From Bacillus xiapuensis (GTDB taxonomy: Bacteria > Bacillota > Bacilli > Bacillales > Domibacillaceae): a DNA stretch of 64,000 bases. The DNA lies in contig NZ_KZ454939.1 of assembly GCF_002797355.1 (NCBI RefSeq), positions 497,828 to 561,827 on the forward strand, written 5' to 3'. The position numbers and the translations under genes were made by a program. Of the stretch, positions 17,378 to 26,300 are shown one piece after another; position 1 is the stretch's first letter, and the number at the start of each line of letters is the position of its first letter. The notes under the pieces were generated by a model, which searched no databases, was not told the origin of the DNA, and saw only the letters and a list, made by a program, of their open reading frames with translations.

Positions 17378-17961
17378 CAACGGCTAATGAGAAGCGGGCT
17401 TATTGCGGGTGGGCCGATGCTCCCTTGAGTGAACGAGGAAAAGAAGACTTGCGGGCGATCCAGCCGTTTTTGCCTGACTATGAAACGGTGATTGCCAGCG
17501 ATTTAAAGCGGTGCGCGGATACGGCCAGCCTTCTTTTTCCGGAAGCGAAAGTCGAGCTATGGAAAGGATTCCGGGAAATGAATTTCGGGCTTTGGGAAGG
17601 AAAGGTGCATCACGAGCTTGAACATCTGGCGGAATACAGAGCATGGGTGAATGATCCTTTTTCCAGCCTGGTGCCTCAAGGGGAAAGCTATCAGCAATTC
17701 GGCCGGCGGGTCCGCTCGGCTTGGAGGCAGTGGCTGGCCTTTATGGATAGGAAGCAAATGAAGCGGGGAGCCATTGTCACTCACGGCGGAGTCATCCGTT
17801 ACTTGTTGAGCGAAGCGGCTCCGGAACGGAAATCTTTTTGGGACTGGAAGGTGGAAAACGGCCGAGGATATGAACTGACGGCTTCGCTGTCATCATTAAG
17901 GAGGGGAGAGCGATGCATCTCATTACAGGCGGTGCCTTCAACGGAAAGAAGAAATGGGTGA
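17335..17961 (+). CDS. cobC: Alpha-ribazole phosphatase, histidine phosphatase superfamily
   Basis: 208 residues with the catalytic LYRHGITTAN (Arg11, His12), SDLKRCADTA, a second-site ETMNFG-like EMNFGLWEG near residue 80, and VTHGGVIRYLL with the second His. In CobC enzymes this removes the 5-prime phosphate from alpha-ribazole phosphate or cobalamin phosphate at the end of loop assembly. A general phosphoglycerate-mutase-type phosphatase is possible on sequence alone; the operon favours CobC. Start ATG is inside cobS. Confidence 0.85.
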   Translation: MDDCVVIGLYRHGITTANEKRAYCGWADAPLSERGKEDLRAIQPFLPDYETVIASDLKRCADTASLLFPEAKVELWKGFREMNFGLWEGKVHHELEHLAEYRAWVNDPFSSLVPQGESYQQFGRRVRSAWRQWLAFMDRKQMKRGAIVTHGGVIRYLLSEAAPERKSFWDWKVENGRGYELTASLSSLRRGERCISLQAVPSTERRNG

Positions 17962-18341
17962 TCGCAGCCTATCAATTAGATGCGATTCCTCATCTGTGGC
18001 ATTCTTTTTACAAAGAAGGCAAGCTGCCGGAATGGACGGAGGATACGGTCATCCTGGAAGGAATGGAACGGTATGTCCGCCGGCTGCTGGATGGGGAGGA
18101 TACGCCGGATGCGGTTCGAAGTTGCTGGAAAGCAGAGCTGGAAAGTTGGGTTGCTTGGGAATCTCAGCGTTCTGAACGCCGGCTGATTCTGATTGGAACG
18201 GATATAACGAAGGGCATTGTGCCAGCCAATGCCTTTGACAGAAAATGGCGGGACGCGGCCGGCTGGTGCTTTCAAGAGGCGGCTGCTCAAGCAGAACGGG
18301 TGATTTCCATTTGGTACGGCTTACCGCAAAGGCTTAAATAA
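17913..18341 (+). CDS. Degenerate CobU/CobP-like protein
   Basis: 142 residues, starting 8 bases or less after AAGGAGGGGAG. The N-terminal LITGGAFNGKKKW mimics the CobU P-loop but lacks the Ser/Thr after GK. The C-terminal IGTDITKGIVPANAFDRKWRDAAGWCFQEAA...GLPQRLK keeps the CobU GIVP and R-RDxxG motifs that the first CobU of this operon has lost. No guanylylation histidine is apparent. It may be a partner subunit of that CobU or a regulatory relic; no function can be assigned firmly. Confidence 0.75.
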   Translation: MHLITGGAFNGKKKWVIAAYQLDAIPHLWHSFYKEGKLPEWTEDTVILEGMERYVRRLLDGEDTPDAVRSCWKAELESWVAWESQRSERRLILIGTDITKGIVPANAFDRKWRDAAGWCFQEAAAQAERVISIWYGLPQRLK

Positions 18342-18356
18342 AAGGAGGAGCAAATC

Positions 18357-18944
18357 ATGAGATTATATACGAGAACGGGAGACAAAGGCAAAACGAGCAT
18401 TATCGGTGGACGGGTCGATAAAGATGATTGGCGCGTGGAAGCGTATGGTACAGTGGATGAAGCCAACTGTTTTGTAGGTCAAGCGATGGCGGAATTAGAT
18501 CCGCAACTTTTTAAGGATGTGTTAGCAGATCTCGAAAAGGTGCAGCATGAATTGTTTGACTGCGGCGGTGATTTAGCTACTGTTTCCGGTGCCAGAGGCT
18601 GGAAGCTCCAGCCTGAAGCTGTTGAGGAACTGGAGAAGAGGATCGACGAGTATATCCAAGAAGCTCCGAAGCTGGAGCGCTTCATTTTGCCTGGCGGGTC
18701 GAAAGCATCCAGCTCCATTCACATTGCCCGAACCGTTACGCGCCGGGCTGAACGCCTAGTTGTGAAACTGATGAAAGCCGAGGAAGATATTCATCCTGTC
18801 ACTTTGCAATACTTGAACCGCTTGTCCGACTTTTTCTTTGCTTTGGCTCGCGTCATTAATGCGCGTCTGGGCGTTAAAGATGTTGAATATGTGAGAAGCG
18901 CCAAAGTCTTCCGCGAGGGCAAGCGTTTGGAGGATCAACAATAA
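18357..18944 (+). CDS. pduO: Cob(I)yrinic acid a,c-diamide adenosyltransferase, PduO type
   Basis: 195-residue cytoplasmic enzyme that transfers adenosyl from ATP to cob(I)alamin or cobinamide, required before CbiZ, CbiB and CobU act. PduO hallmarks: RLYTRTGDKGKTSIIGGRVDKDD at 2-24, YGTVDEANCFVGQA, and the helix FILPGGSKASSSIHIARTVTRRAERLVV with RxxRRAER near residue 130. RBS AAAGGAGGAG. Sixteen bases after the CobU-like gene, so probably the last gene of the main operon. Confidence 0.93.
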   Translation: MRLYTRTGDKGKTSIIGGRVDKDDWRVEAYGTVDEANCFVGQAMAELDPQLFKDVLADLEKVQHELFDCGGDLATVSGARGWKLQPEAVEELEKRIDEYIQEAPKLERFILPGGSKASSSIHIARTVTRRAERLVVKLMKAEEDIHPVTLQYLNRLSDFFFALARVINARLGVKDVEYVRSAKVFREGKRLEDQQ

Positions 18945-19109
18945 ATGGACAAAAGCGGCAGTTTGTTTTCTCTTCCCAGCTGTCAGCCAGAGTGAGACCG
19001 CTGCGCTGTTTATTCTGCTTCAAGAAGAGAGAGAATTGGAGGACATGTTATCTAAAGGAACCAATCCGTTTGCGCCAGCAAGATGCTGGTGAAAAAAGTG
19101 CGGCAATAT

Positions 19110-19171
19110 TCGCCTTTGTTCTTCTTTTGATCAGCGGGGGATGAAAGAACCCCTGCTGTTTGAAGATTCAC
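19110..19171 (-). repeat. Dispersed two-hairpin intergenic repeat, copy B
   Basis: Read on the minus strand: GTGAATCTTCAAACAGC, AGGGGTTCTTTCATCCCC, CGCTGATCAAAAGAAGAAC, AAAGGC. It matches copy F (47017) block by block until the second hairpin, which is lost here. Lies between pduO and cblS. Confidence 0.75.
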
Positions 19172-19205
19172 TTAAAAAAAATGATAAATGGGGAGAAGTG
19201 AAAGC

Positions 19206-19922
19206 ATGAATCGCGATGTTCTAATGCTGCCGCTTGATGGCGGAGGCCAGCTTATTGTAGCGGCAGATAATAGCGGGGCTATCGGTGAAAAGGAGGCGGA
19301 TGCTGTTCAGGTTTCCTATGAAATAGTTGGCTATTACAGCTTTCGCGTTGCCGTGATGGAATGCCTCGCAGCAGGCGCTGAACCGTTCGCCTGTGTCATT
19401 CAGAATTTCTCTGGGGACGATGCTTGGGCGGGTTTGCAAAAAGGAGCCCGCCAAGCAGCAGAGGAAGCCGGCCTTACAAATTTGGCGATTACCGGCAGCA
19501 CGGAAAGCAACTTCACTATGAGTCAATCCGCTACCGGCATTGTCCTTTTAGGAAAGAAGGAGCAGGAAGAGGGAGATTGTTTGGGGGATGAACTCCGCTA
19601 TGCCGTGATCGGCCAGCCCCTCGTCGGCCAGGAGGTTCTAGCCCAGCCCGAACAAGTTGCTCCGCTTCCGCTATTTCGGCAAGTACTTGCCGCAGAAGGC
19701 GTGCGAGCGGTGCTTCCGGCAGGCTCCAAAGGGGTTCTGCATGAAATCCGCCAACTGCTGGGAAGACACGAGCTTACCGCAGAGCAAATTCAATGTGCAG
19801 TAAATGTGGACAAGACTGCCGGACCAAGCACATGCTTTGTGGTTGGATTTGAAGCAGACCAGGCTCATACGATTCGCCAACTATGCGGCGACCTATATCA
19901 TGAACTGAAGGTAAACGATTAA
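19206..19922 (+). CDS. cblS: Probable alpha-ribazole kinase CblS
   Basis: 238 residues resembling the PurM/ThiL (AIR synthase-like) ATP-binding fold, with LPLDGGGQLIVAADNSGAIGEKEADAVQV at the N-terminus and ITGSTESNFTMSQSATGIVLLG in the middle. Listeria and Geobacillus CblS proteins of this fold phosphorylate alpha-ribazole. That substrate would feed CobS, which fits this location after the corrinoid operon. The AIR-synthase-related fold is clear; the substrate is inferred from context. Start at 19206 follows GGGGAGAAG. The partner transporter CblT is not in the window. Confidence 0.7.
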   Translation: MNRDVLMLPLDGGGQLIVAADNSGAIGEKEADAVQVSYEIVGYYSFRVAVMECLAAGAEPFACVIQNFSGDDAWAGLQKGARQAAEEAGLTNLAITGSTESNFTMSQSATGIVLLGKKEQEEGDCLGDELRYAVIGQPLVGQEVLAQPEQVAPLPLFRQVLAAEGVRAVLPAGSKGVLHEIRQLLGRHELTAEQIQCAVNVDKTAGPSTCFVVGFEADQAHTIRQLCGDLYHELKVND

Positions 19923-19979
19923 TAAAAGAAACTTCCGTCTTATAGATGAAATAAAGGTCGGGAATTCAGGTGAGGAAGA

Positions 19980-20834
19980 ATGATGAAGCAAGTCGGTCTA
20001 GTATTAGAGGGCGGAGGGATGCGCGGGCTTTATACAGCCGGGGTGCTGGAATATTTTTTAGAGCGGGAATTGTATTTTCCCTATACAATCGGTGTCTCGG
20101 CAGGGGCTTGTATGGCGGCCACTTACGCTTCGAGACAAAAAGGAAGAAATGCGTATGTGAATATTGAGCTTGCTCAAGATCCCCGTTTTGTATCCTTTCG
20201 CAATTTCCTTCGAAATAGAGAAATATTCGGCATGGATTTTTTGTTTGATGAGATTCCCAATGCTTTGTCGCCGTTTGATTTTCAAACTTTTCAACAGTCA
20301 GAAGGGCAGTTTTGGGTAGGGGCGACGGATTGCTTAACAGGAGAAGCGGTTTATTACAACAAGCAAGAGCACGGCAAGGATATCTTAACAATTATTCGCG
20401 CTTCCAGCTCCTTGCCTTTTATCGCATCGCCTGTGAAGTATCATGGCAGATGGCTGCTGGACGGAGGCATTGCCGATCCGATTCCGCTGAAAAAATCGTT
20501 GGAAGATGGCATGGACAAAAGCATTGTAGTAATGACAAAGCCCAAGCGTATGAAACGGCCCCCAAGTAAATGGGCTCAAAGAGTGAATCGATTATACCGC
20601 CAATTTCCCGTTATTGCCGCTAAATTAAATGAGCATTACCAAATATATAATCAATCCTTAACATACTTGAGCAAAGAGAGTCAATGGGGGAGAGCATACG
20701 TCATTCAGCCGAGCGTTGATCTGCCTGTGAGCCGGATTGAGAGAAAGAAATATCGCCTTCAGGAGTTATACGACCTTGGCTACCATGATGCGAAAGCTCA
20801 ATTTAGCGAGATGATGAATTGGATGAATCAATGA
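19980..20834 (+). CDS. Patatin-like phospholipase family protein (YjjU/RssA-like)
   Basis: 284 residues with the patatin layout: oxyanion hole EGGGMRG (10-16), nucleophile elbow GVSAG near residue 40 with the catalytic Ser, and the Asp of the dyad in WLLDGGIADPIPL near 160. Such enzymes are Ser-Asp lipid acyl hydrolases; the physiological substrate is unknown. No signal peptide, so probably cytoplasmic or membrane-associated. Either of two adjacent ATG codons (19980, 19983) follows AGGTGAGGA. Isolated, 57 bases after cblS, possibly read through from it. Confidence 0.85.
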   Translation: MMKQVGLVLEGGGMRGLYTAGVLEYFLERELYFPYTIGVSAGACMAATYASRQKGRNAYVNIELAQDPRFVSFRNFLRNREIFGMDFLFDEIPNALSPFDFQTFQQSEGQFWVGATDCLTGEAVYYNKQEHGKDILTIIRASSSLPFIASPVKYHGRWLLDGGIADPIPLKKSLEDGMDKSIVVMTKPKRMKRPPSKWAQRVNRLYRQFPVIAAKLNEHYQIYNQSLTYLSKESQWGRAYVIQPSVDLPVSRIERKKYRLQELYDLGYHDAKAQFSEMMNWMNQ

Positions 20835-20925
20835 ATAAAGTTTGCTTTTAAGATGCCGGCAGATCGCCTTGAATGGAGCGGAAAAGCAAAAGTCTGAGAG
20901 ATCCCGGCACGTGCATGTACGATGC

Positions 20926-20984
20926 CAGCCTTAATTCTTCTTTTCAGCAGCGGGAGAAAAGCACCCGCTGCTTGAAAAATTATT
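20926..20984 (-). repeat. Dispersed two-hairpin intergenic repeat, copy C
   Basis: Minus strand: TTTTTCAAGCAGCGGGTGC, TTTTCTCCCGCTGCTGAAAA, GAAGAATTAAGGCTGGC. The stem GCAGCGGG/CCCGCTGC is perfect and the GAAAAGAAGAA block matches copies B and F. Confidence 0.7.
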
Positions 20985-21138
20985 TTATCCGCCGGTGAGC
21001 CGCTAAGCCCAGAAGCGATGCGCTAGGAAAAGGAAGTCTCTTTCGGAAAAAGATGAAACATGTATTAAAGGCATTCGGCTGGCGTGGCCGGCAGAAGACT
21101 TTTTCAAGCTGGAGGGACTAAGGGTCTTAGCTGGATAA

Positions 21139-21178
21139 AAACCCCGAGAATGCGATAAGATCAACATTCTCGGGGTTT
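21139..21178. terminator. Bidirectional terminator
   Basis: Fourteen-pair perfect stem AAACCCCGAGAATG with CATTCTCGGGGTTT, loop of 12. Lies between convergent patatin-like and carbonic anhydrase genes. Nearly the same arm sequence as the hairpin at 3277. Confidence 0.85.
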
Positions 21179-21202
21179 GCATTTTGAGGTGTTTGACTCA
21201 AA

Positions 21203-21222
21203 AAGGACTTATTAGATAGTCC
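21203..21222. repeat. Short palindromic tail motif (copy 2)
   Basis: GGACTTATTAGATAGTCC, an inverted repeat of GGACT/AGTCC with compensatory changes relative to copy 1 at 5620 (GGCTTATTAGACAGCC). The paired changes suggest the palindrome is maintained. Confidence 0.5.
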
Positions 21223-21232
21223 ATTTCATTCT

Positions 21233-21805
21233 TTATTTACCAGCGGCTTCATAGCCGTTGATTACTTGATCAAGCTTGCCGCTTTCAGGGTTAATCACAA
21301 GTCCGTGCACTGGAATGGTGTCGAGCATCAGCGGATGACTTTTGACCATGCTGACGCTGTGCTTCACGCTTTCTTCGACGCTTTCAAAGCCTTGCAGCCA
21401 AGAATCAACATCAATTCCGGCATGTCTTATCGTCTCAATTGTTTCTTCTTTCACACCGCGCTCTTTCATGGCGCTTAATATATCCTCGCTCTTTAAGGAG
21501 CTCATGCCGCAATCATGGTGACCGACGATGATGACTTCATCAGCCTGCAATTGATAAACCGCAACCAGCAAGCTGCGCATGATGCTCCCGAACGGATGGT
21601 TGACGATGGCTCCGGCATTGCGGACAATTTTGACATCGCCGTTTTTGAAGTTCATCGCTTTTGTGACAAGTTCGACTAAACGGGTATCCATGCAAGTCAG
21701 GATAACTACACGCTTATCCGGAAATTTCCCCGTTGTGAATTCCTCGTACTTCTTGCTGGCTACAAACTTTTCATTATATGATAAAATCTCTTCTAATAAT
21801 GTCAT
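21233..21805 (-). CDS. Beta-class carbonic anhydrase (YtiB-like)
   Basis: Zinc enzyme interconverting CO2 and bicarbonate. 190 residues. Zinc and catalytic residues are visible in TCMDTRL (Cys and Asp-Arg pair near residue 38) and GHHDCGMSS (His and Cys near 95). The length and the FTTGKFPDKRVVILTCMDTR opening resemble B. subtilis YtiB. RBS AAAGGAGAATG precedes the ATG. The thioredoxin-like gene lies 59 bases upstream on the same strand, so cotranscription is possible. Confidence 0.92.
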   Translation of the reverse strand: MTLLEEILSYNEKFVASKKYEEFTTGKFPDKRVVILTCMDTRLVELVTKAMNFKNGDVKIVRNAGAIVNHPFGSIMRSLLVAVYQLQADEVIIVGHHDCGMSSLKSEDILSAMKERGVKEETIETIRHAGIDVDSWLQGFESVEESVKHSVSMVKSHPLMLDTIPVHGLVINPESGKLDQVINGYEAAGK

Positions 21806-21864
21806 TTTTTCATTCTCCTTTCCTCATTATTTTACATGATTATTCGGAAAATGAGAATTTTGAA

Positions 21865-22185
21865 TTAAAGAAAGCTGGAAATTTTCTGGATTTGGCAGTC
21901 GAGTTCGTCCATGGGAATGAAGCGGGCTTTACGAAACATTTCTTTTCCATTCGCGAAAAAAATAACCGCAGGAATCGTAAACACTGAGAATTCACCTGCG
22001 ATTTCGGGCATTTCATCGGCATTAACATGGTACGCTTGGACGCGCGGATAGCGGGTTAAAAGCTGCTCCACTTGCGGCAATACGGCATGACAAACCGAAC
22101 AGCTCGGACGTGAAATATATAATAAAGCCAGTTTATCATCAGCAAGCTGCTGCCGTAGAACAGATAATGACGACATTCTTTTCAA
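21865..22185 (-). CDS. Thioredoxin-like protein (YtpP/YdfQ-type)
   Basis: 106 residues in a thioredoxin fold, with an active-site-like [16 protein letters not shown] (CxxC), the mid-domain [28 protein letters not shown] and its cis-Pro TIPA. The start is probably TTG at 22185, six bases after AAGGAGGT; the ATG two codons later is too far from it and a longer frame has no site. Role presumed in thiol redox or as a disulfide carrier. It is divergent from queF. Confidence 0.8.
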   Translation of the reverse strand: MKRMSSLSVLRQQLADDKLALLYISRPSCSVCHAVLPQVEQLLTRYPRVQAYHVNADEMPEIAGEFSVFTIPAVIFFANGKEMFRKARFIPMDELDCQIQKISSFL

Positions 22186-22296
22186 AGGTATGACCTCCTT
22201 TTTATTATGTATTTTACCAGTGGGGGTATAATTATTCAACCATTGTGCAAGAGGGACGTTCGCTTTATAATAACTAAAGTAAAGGGGGAGACCAAC

Positions 22297-22794
22297 ATGG
22301 CTGGAAGAAAAGAAGAAGAATTAAAAGACATTACCCTGTTAGGTAATCAAGGGACAAAATATACATTTTCCTATGATCCATCTATACTCGAAACTTTCGA
22401 AAACAAACATCAGCAGCGGGATTACTTTGTGAAGTTCAATTGCCCGGAATTTACAAGCCTTTGTCCAATGACTGGGCAGCCTGACTTTGCAACAATTTAT
22501 ATTAGCTATATCCCGGATGTGAAAATGGTAGAAAGCAAATCATTAAAGCTGTACCTCTTTAGTTTCCGCAACCACGGCGACTTCCACGAGGACTGCATGA
22601 ACATTATCATGAATGACCTGATTGAACTGATGGACCCTCGCTACATTGAAGTATGGGGCAAATTCACGCCGCGTGGCGGGATTTCCATCGACCCATACAC
22701 AAACTACGGGAAGCCGGGCACGAAATATGAGAAAATGGCCGAGTACCGCATGATGAACCATGACTTGTATCCGGAAACCATTGATAATCGATAA
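22297..22794 (+). CDS. queF: NADPH-dependent 7-cyano-7-deazaguanine reductase QueF
   Basis: Reduces preQ0 to preQ1 in queuosine synthesis. 165 residues, unimodular Bacillus type. The catalytic cysteine is in [16 protein letters not shown] near residue 56, with the acid Asp seven residues on, and [21 protein letters not shown] is the QueF signature for NADPH binding. The ATG follows AAAGGGGGAG. Other queuosine genes are absent and no preQ1 riboswitch is recognisable in the leader. Confidence 0.95.
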   Translation: MAGRKEEELKDITLLGNQGTKYTFSYDPSILETFENKHQQRDYFVKFNCPEFTSLCPMTGQPDFATIYISYIPDVKMVESKSLKLYLFSFRNHGDFHEDCMNIIMNDLIELMDPRYIEVWGKFTPRGGISIDPYTNYGKPGTKYEKMAEYRMMNHDLYPETIDNR

Positions 22795-22798
22795 TGAA

Positions 22799-22843
22799 AA
22801 AAAGCTGAAATGTGAAGTGGTGCATCCAACATTTCAGCTTTTT
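22799..22843 (+). terminator. queF terminator
   Basis: Fifteen-pair stem AAAAAGCTGAAATGT with ACATTTCAGCTTTTT, five bases after the queF stop, ending in a T-run. Confidence 0.85.
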
Positions 22844-22923
22844 CCTTTCCCTCTAAAAGAAGGAGGCTTATACAGGATCATCACAACAGCTAAAGTGACC
22901 TATATTGCGGTTAGTTAACTCAG

Positions 22924-23076
22924 CTACAAATTCTCATTTTGCTGTCCGATTTCTTTGCTTGCCAGCAATTCGTTGGCATCTTTTAAATTTTCATACTGAT
23001 CAATGGAGTCACCGTGAGATTTTTTTACGTCAGAATGGATGTTCATCGTAGGATTATTGGTGTGAATCTTCTTCAT
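22924..23076 (-). CDS. Small hypothetical protein, 50 residues
   Basis: Opens MKKIHTNNPTMNIHSDVKKS and ends EIGQQNENL. Hydrophilic, no membrane span, no cysteine. AAGGAGATGATCTG gives a well-placed ribosome site before the ATG. A DQYENLKDANELLASKEIGQQ segment could form an amphipathic helix. I do not recognise the family, but the length, coding-like composition and RBS support a real gene. It stands alone between convergent queF and the metH terminator. Confidence 0.65.
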   Translation of the reverse strand: MKKIHTNNPTMNIHSDVKKSHGDSIDQYENLKDANELLASKEIGQQNENL

Positions 23077-23223
23077 CAGATCATCTCCTTTAAGACTAGT
23101 GTAAGCTCTGCGGTCAGTTCCTATTCACATGCCTGGGCAAACGCTGATATGCATGGCTTTTCTCTCTTATGAACGGTCTTTCCCTAGGGAGACAAAAGCA
23201 GCCAATCCCGTTTTTTCACTAAA

Positions 23224-23263
23224 AGCGCGCCGATAAAGTTCTTTTGGGCTTTATCGGCGCGCT
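23224..23263 (-). terminator. Strong hairpin downstream of metH
   Basis: Perfect 15-pair stem AGCGCGCCGATAAAG with CTTTATCGGCGCGCT, loop of 10. On the minus strand it is followed by TTTTAGTGAAAAAA, a weak U-tract. It most likely terminates metH-yitJ; the distance (93 bases) leaves room for the repeat copy at 23303. Confidence 0.55.
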
Positions 23264-23302
23264 GAAGGTTCAATCTTTCTTAACAACGCAGCAAAAGGGG
23301 AA

Positions 23303-23355
23303 CAGCAGCCCGTTTTTCATCAGCGGGCATGAAGACAGCTCTCCGCTATTTGAAG
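23303..23355 (-). repeat. Dispersed two-hairpin intergenic repeat, copy D (partial)
   Basis: Minus strand: AACTTCAAATAGCGGAGAGC, TGTCTTCATGCCCGCTGATG, AAAAACGGGCTGCTG. It shares TTCAAA-AGCGG and CCCGCTGATGAAAA with the other copies but is more diverged. It abuts the metH stop codon. Confidence 0.5.
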
Positions 23356-26300
23356 TTATTCCACATTGAAATATCTGGCGTCTGGATGGGCGAAAACGAT
23401 CGCAGAAACGGAGGCTTCTGGCTCCATCATATAGCCTTCAGTGAGATGGACGCCTATTTCTTCCGGTTTCAATAATTTGAACAATTTTTCCTGATCTTCG
23501 AGGTTGGGGCAAGCCGGGTAGCCGAAGGAGAAGCGCTGTCCTTGATATTTCGCAGCAAAGCGCTCGGCCATTGTAAAGTCAACAGGATCAGGAAAGCCCC
23601 ATTGATCGCGCATTTCTTGATGGATTCGTTCCGCAAAGCCTTCCGCAAGCTCCAACGCGGTCGCTTGAATGGCATGGCTTTGGAGAAATTCTCCTTTTTC
23701 CTTGAAATAAGCTGCATGCTCTCGGACGCCGAAGCCGGCAGTGACGATGAATAAGCCCACATAATCCATCTGACCGCTGTCGACGGGCTTTAAATAATCG
23801 GCTAAGCAGAGAAAGGGCTCCTTGTGCTGACGGGGGAAAGTAAAGCGTTCAATTTCTGTTTGAGCATCAGCGGGATCATAAATAATCACATCGTCTCCAT
23901 CCGATTGAGCCGGGAAAAATTGATACAGGCTTGCTGTTTTTAATAAACCCTCTTGTAAAAAGCTGTCGGTCATTTCTTTTAATGCGAGGGCGCGGGCATC
24001 TTTTTCTGCCAGCAGCTTTTCCACTTTGCCTTTTAATCCAAGATGATGGCCGATCAGTGTCTGCTTATTGATATACGGTTTCAGATGAGCAACTGGATAG
24101 TCGCACTGCACGTGCTTGCGCAAGTCGTTCGGTGTAAATACCGGCACGTCCTGACGAACTGTTTTCTTTGGTTTTTCGAGAACAGCGACAGCGCTCGGCT
24201 TCCTCTTTTCGCGGAAGGCTTCGATTTCTTTGCGTTTTTCCTTTTGTTCCTCCAATTCATTCAGCAGCTGCTCTTTCTTTTCTTGATCCTGCAGACGGCT
24301 GGCGAGAGACAATCCTTCCATTGCGTCCTTTGCATACAAAACCGGTCCGCTGTACTCGGGTGAAATTTTCGTTTCGGTAAAGCGGCGGGAGAGCGCGGCT
24401 CCGCCTACTAGAATGGGCACATCAATGTTGGCCGCTTTCATATCTTGAGCGGTTAGAACCATTTGCTGCGCCGACTTTACCAGCAGACCGGAGAGGCCGA
24501 CGATATCGGGATGCTCCTTTTTGATGGCTTCAATTAACTCGGAAGGTGTGACCTTAATACCGAGATCGACGACCTTAAAGCCGTTGTTGCTTAAAATGAT
24601 ATCAACCAGATTCTTTCCAATGTCATGAACATCTCCCTTCACGGTGGCCAGGACGACTTTGCCTTTGCCGTTGTCATTTTCTTTTTTCTCCATATAAGGT
24701 TCTAAGAAGGCGACAGCTGCCTTCATCACTTCTGCGCTCTGCAGCACTTCCGCCACTATCAGCTGATTATCATTAAATAACCGGCCGACTTCCGCCATTC
24801 CTTTCATCAAAGGTCCGTTGATAATATCGAGCGGGGTCTTATACATCGTCAGCGCTTGCTCCAAGTCAGCGATTAACCCTTCCTTCGTTCCTTCCACGAC
24901 ATAATAAGCGAGACGTTCAGGCACGGTTTTGGGGATATCCGCTTCTTTTTTCTCTTTCTTCTTATCGCGGTAAAAATCGGTGAAAGCGGCCAAGGATTCA
25001 TCGGTTGTTTGAAAAAGCAGCTGTTCTGCAAGTTCAATTTCTTCCTTTGGAATCGAAGCGAAGCGCTCTAATTTCTCGGTATTGACAATGGCATAGTCCA
25101 GCCCCGCCTGCGTACAGTGGTATAAATAGACGGCATTCAGAACTTCCCGCCCGACAGGAGGGAGGCCAAAGGATACATTGCTGACGCCTAATATCGTTAA
25201 GGCCCTCGGCAGCTTTTGTTTAATTAGCCGAATTCCTTCAATCGTTTCCGCTGCTGATCCAATGTATTGTTCATCGCCGGTGCCGACCGGGAAGACAAGA
25301 GGATCAAATATAATGTCTTCGGGAGCAATGCCCCATTTATGAACAAGCAGATCATAAGAACGGATGGCGATTTCCAATTTGCGCTCGCGGGTGACGGCCA
25401 TTCCGGTTTCATCAATAGTACCGACAACGATGGCGGCGCCGTATTTTTTGACCAGAGGAAGAACCGCCTCGAACCGCTCTTCTCCGTCTTCAAGATTCAC
25501 GGAGTTAATGATCGCTTTCCCTTGTGAATATTTAAGCGCTTTTTCAATGACGTTTTCATCGGTTGAATCGATGACAAGCGGCACCTTGACCTTTTTGACG
25601 ACCTCTTTCATAAAGTTCTCCATATCCTCATCTTCATCCCGATCCGGGTTGGCGAGACAGATATCGATAACATGGGCTCCGCCTTTTACTTGTGCCCGGG
25701 CAACTTCAGCCGCTTCTTCATATTTTCCCTCAATGATTAAGCGTTTGAATTTTCTTGAGCCGATGACGTTGGTGCGTTCCCCCACGAATAACGGACGCAT
25801 AGAGTCGTCATATAAGAGCGGTTCAATACCGGATACGGCGTGCTGATGCGGATGTTCCGGACGTTTCCGCGGCGGGAGGTCTTTCACCGCTTCTCTGATC
25901 ACGCGAATGTGATCAGGGGTCGTTCCGCAGCAGCCGCCCACGATATTCAGCCAGCCTTTTTCAGCGAATCCTTTGAGCTTTTGGGCTAGAGAAACAGGGG
26001 ATTCATGGTAGCATCCTTCTTCGTCCGGAAGCCCGGCATTTGGATAGCAGCTGACAAAGCTTTTGGAAATGGCCGATAAGGAACGAATATGATCGGTCAT
26101 AAATTCGGGACCAGTCGCGCAGTTTAAGCCGACCGACAGCGGCTGTATATGTTCAATCGAAAGATAGAAGGCTTCAATATTTTGTCCGGCAAGCGTGGTT
26201 CCCATCGGCTCAATTGTGCCGGAGATCATGATCGGCAGCTCTGTTGCTGTCTTGGCAAACGCCCGCTTGATCCCGAGCACACCTGCCTTAACATTCAGCA

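Larger units (their letters stand above)
20835..21232. other. Intergenic stretch between patatin-like gene and carbonic anhydrase
   Basis: Holds repeat copy C (20926-20984), a bidirectional terminator (21139-21178) and a palindromic tail motif (21203-21222). No open frame with a ribosome site was seen in 21000-21130. Confidence 0.5.

Noticed and set aside
22230-22296. preQ1 riboswitch before queF
   Set aside because: The short leader lacks the GAGGTTC-type and AACTAAGG-type preQ1-I elements in the right order; only AACTAA occurs, without the hairpin.
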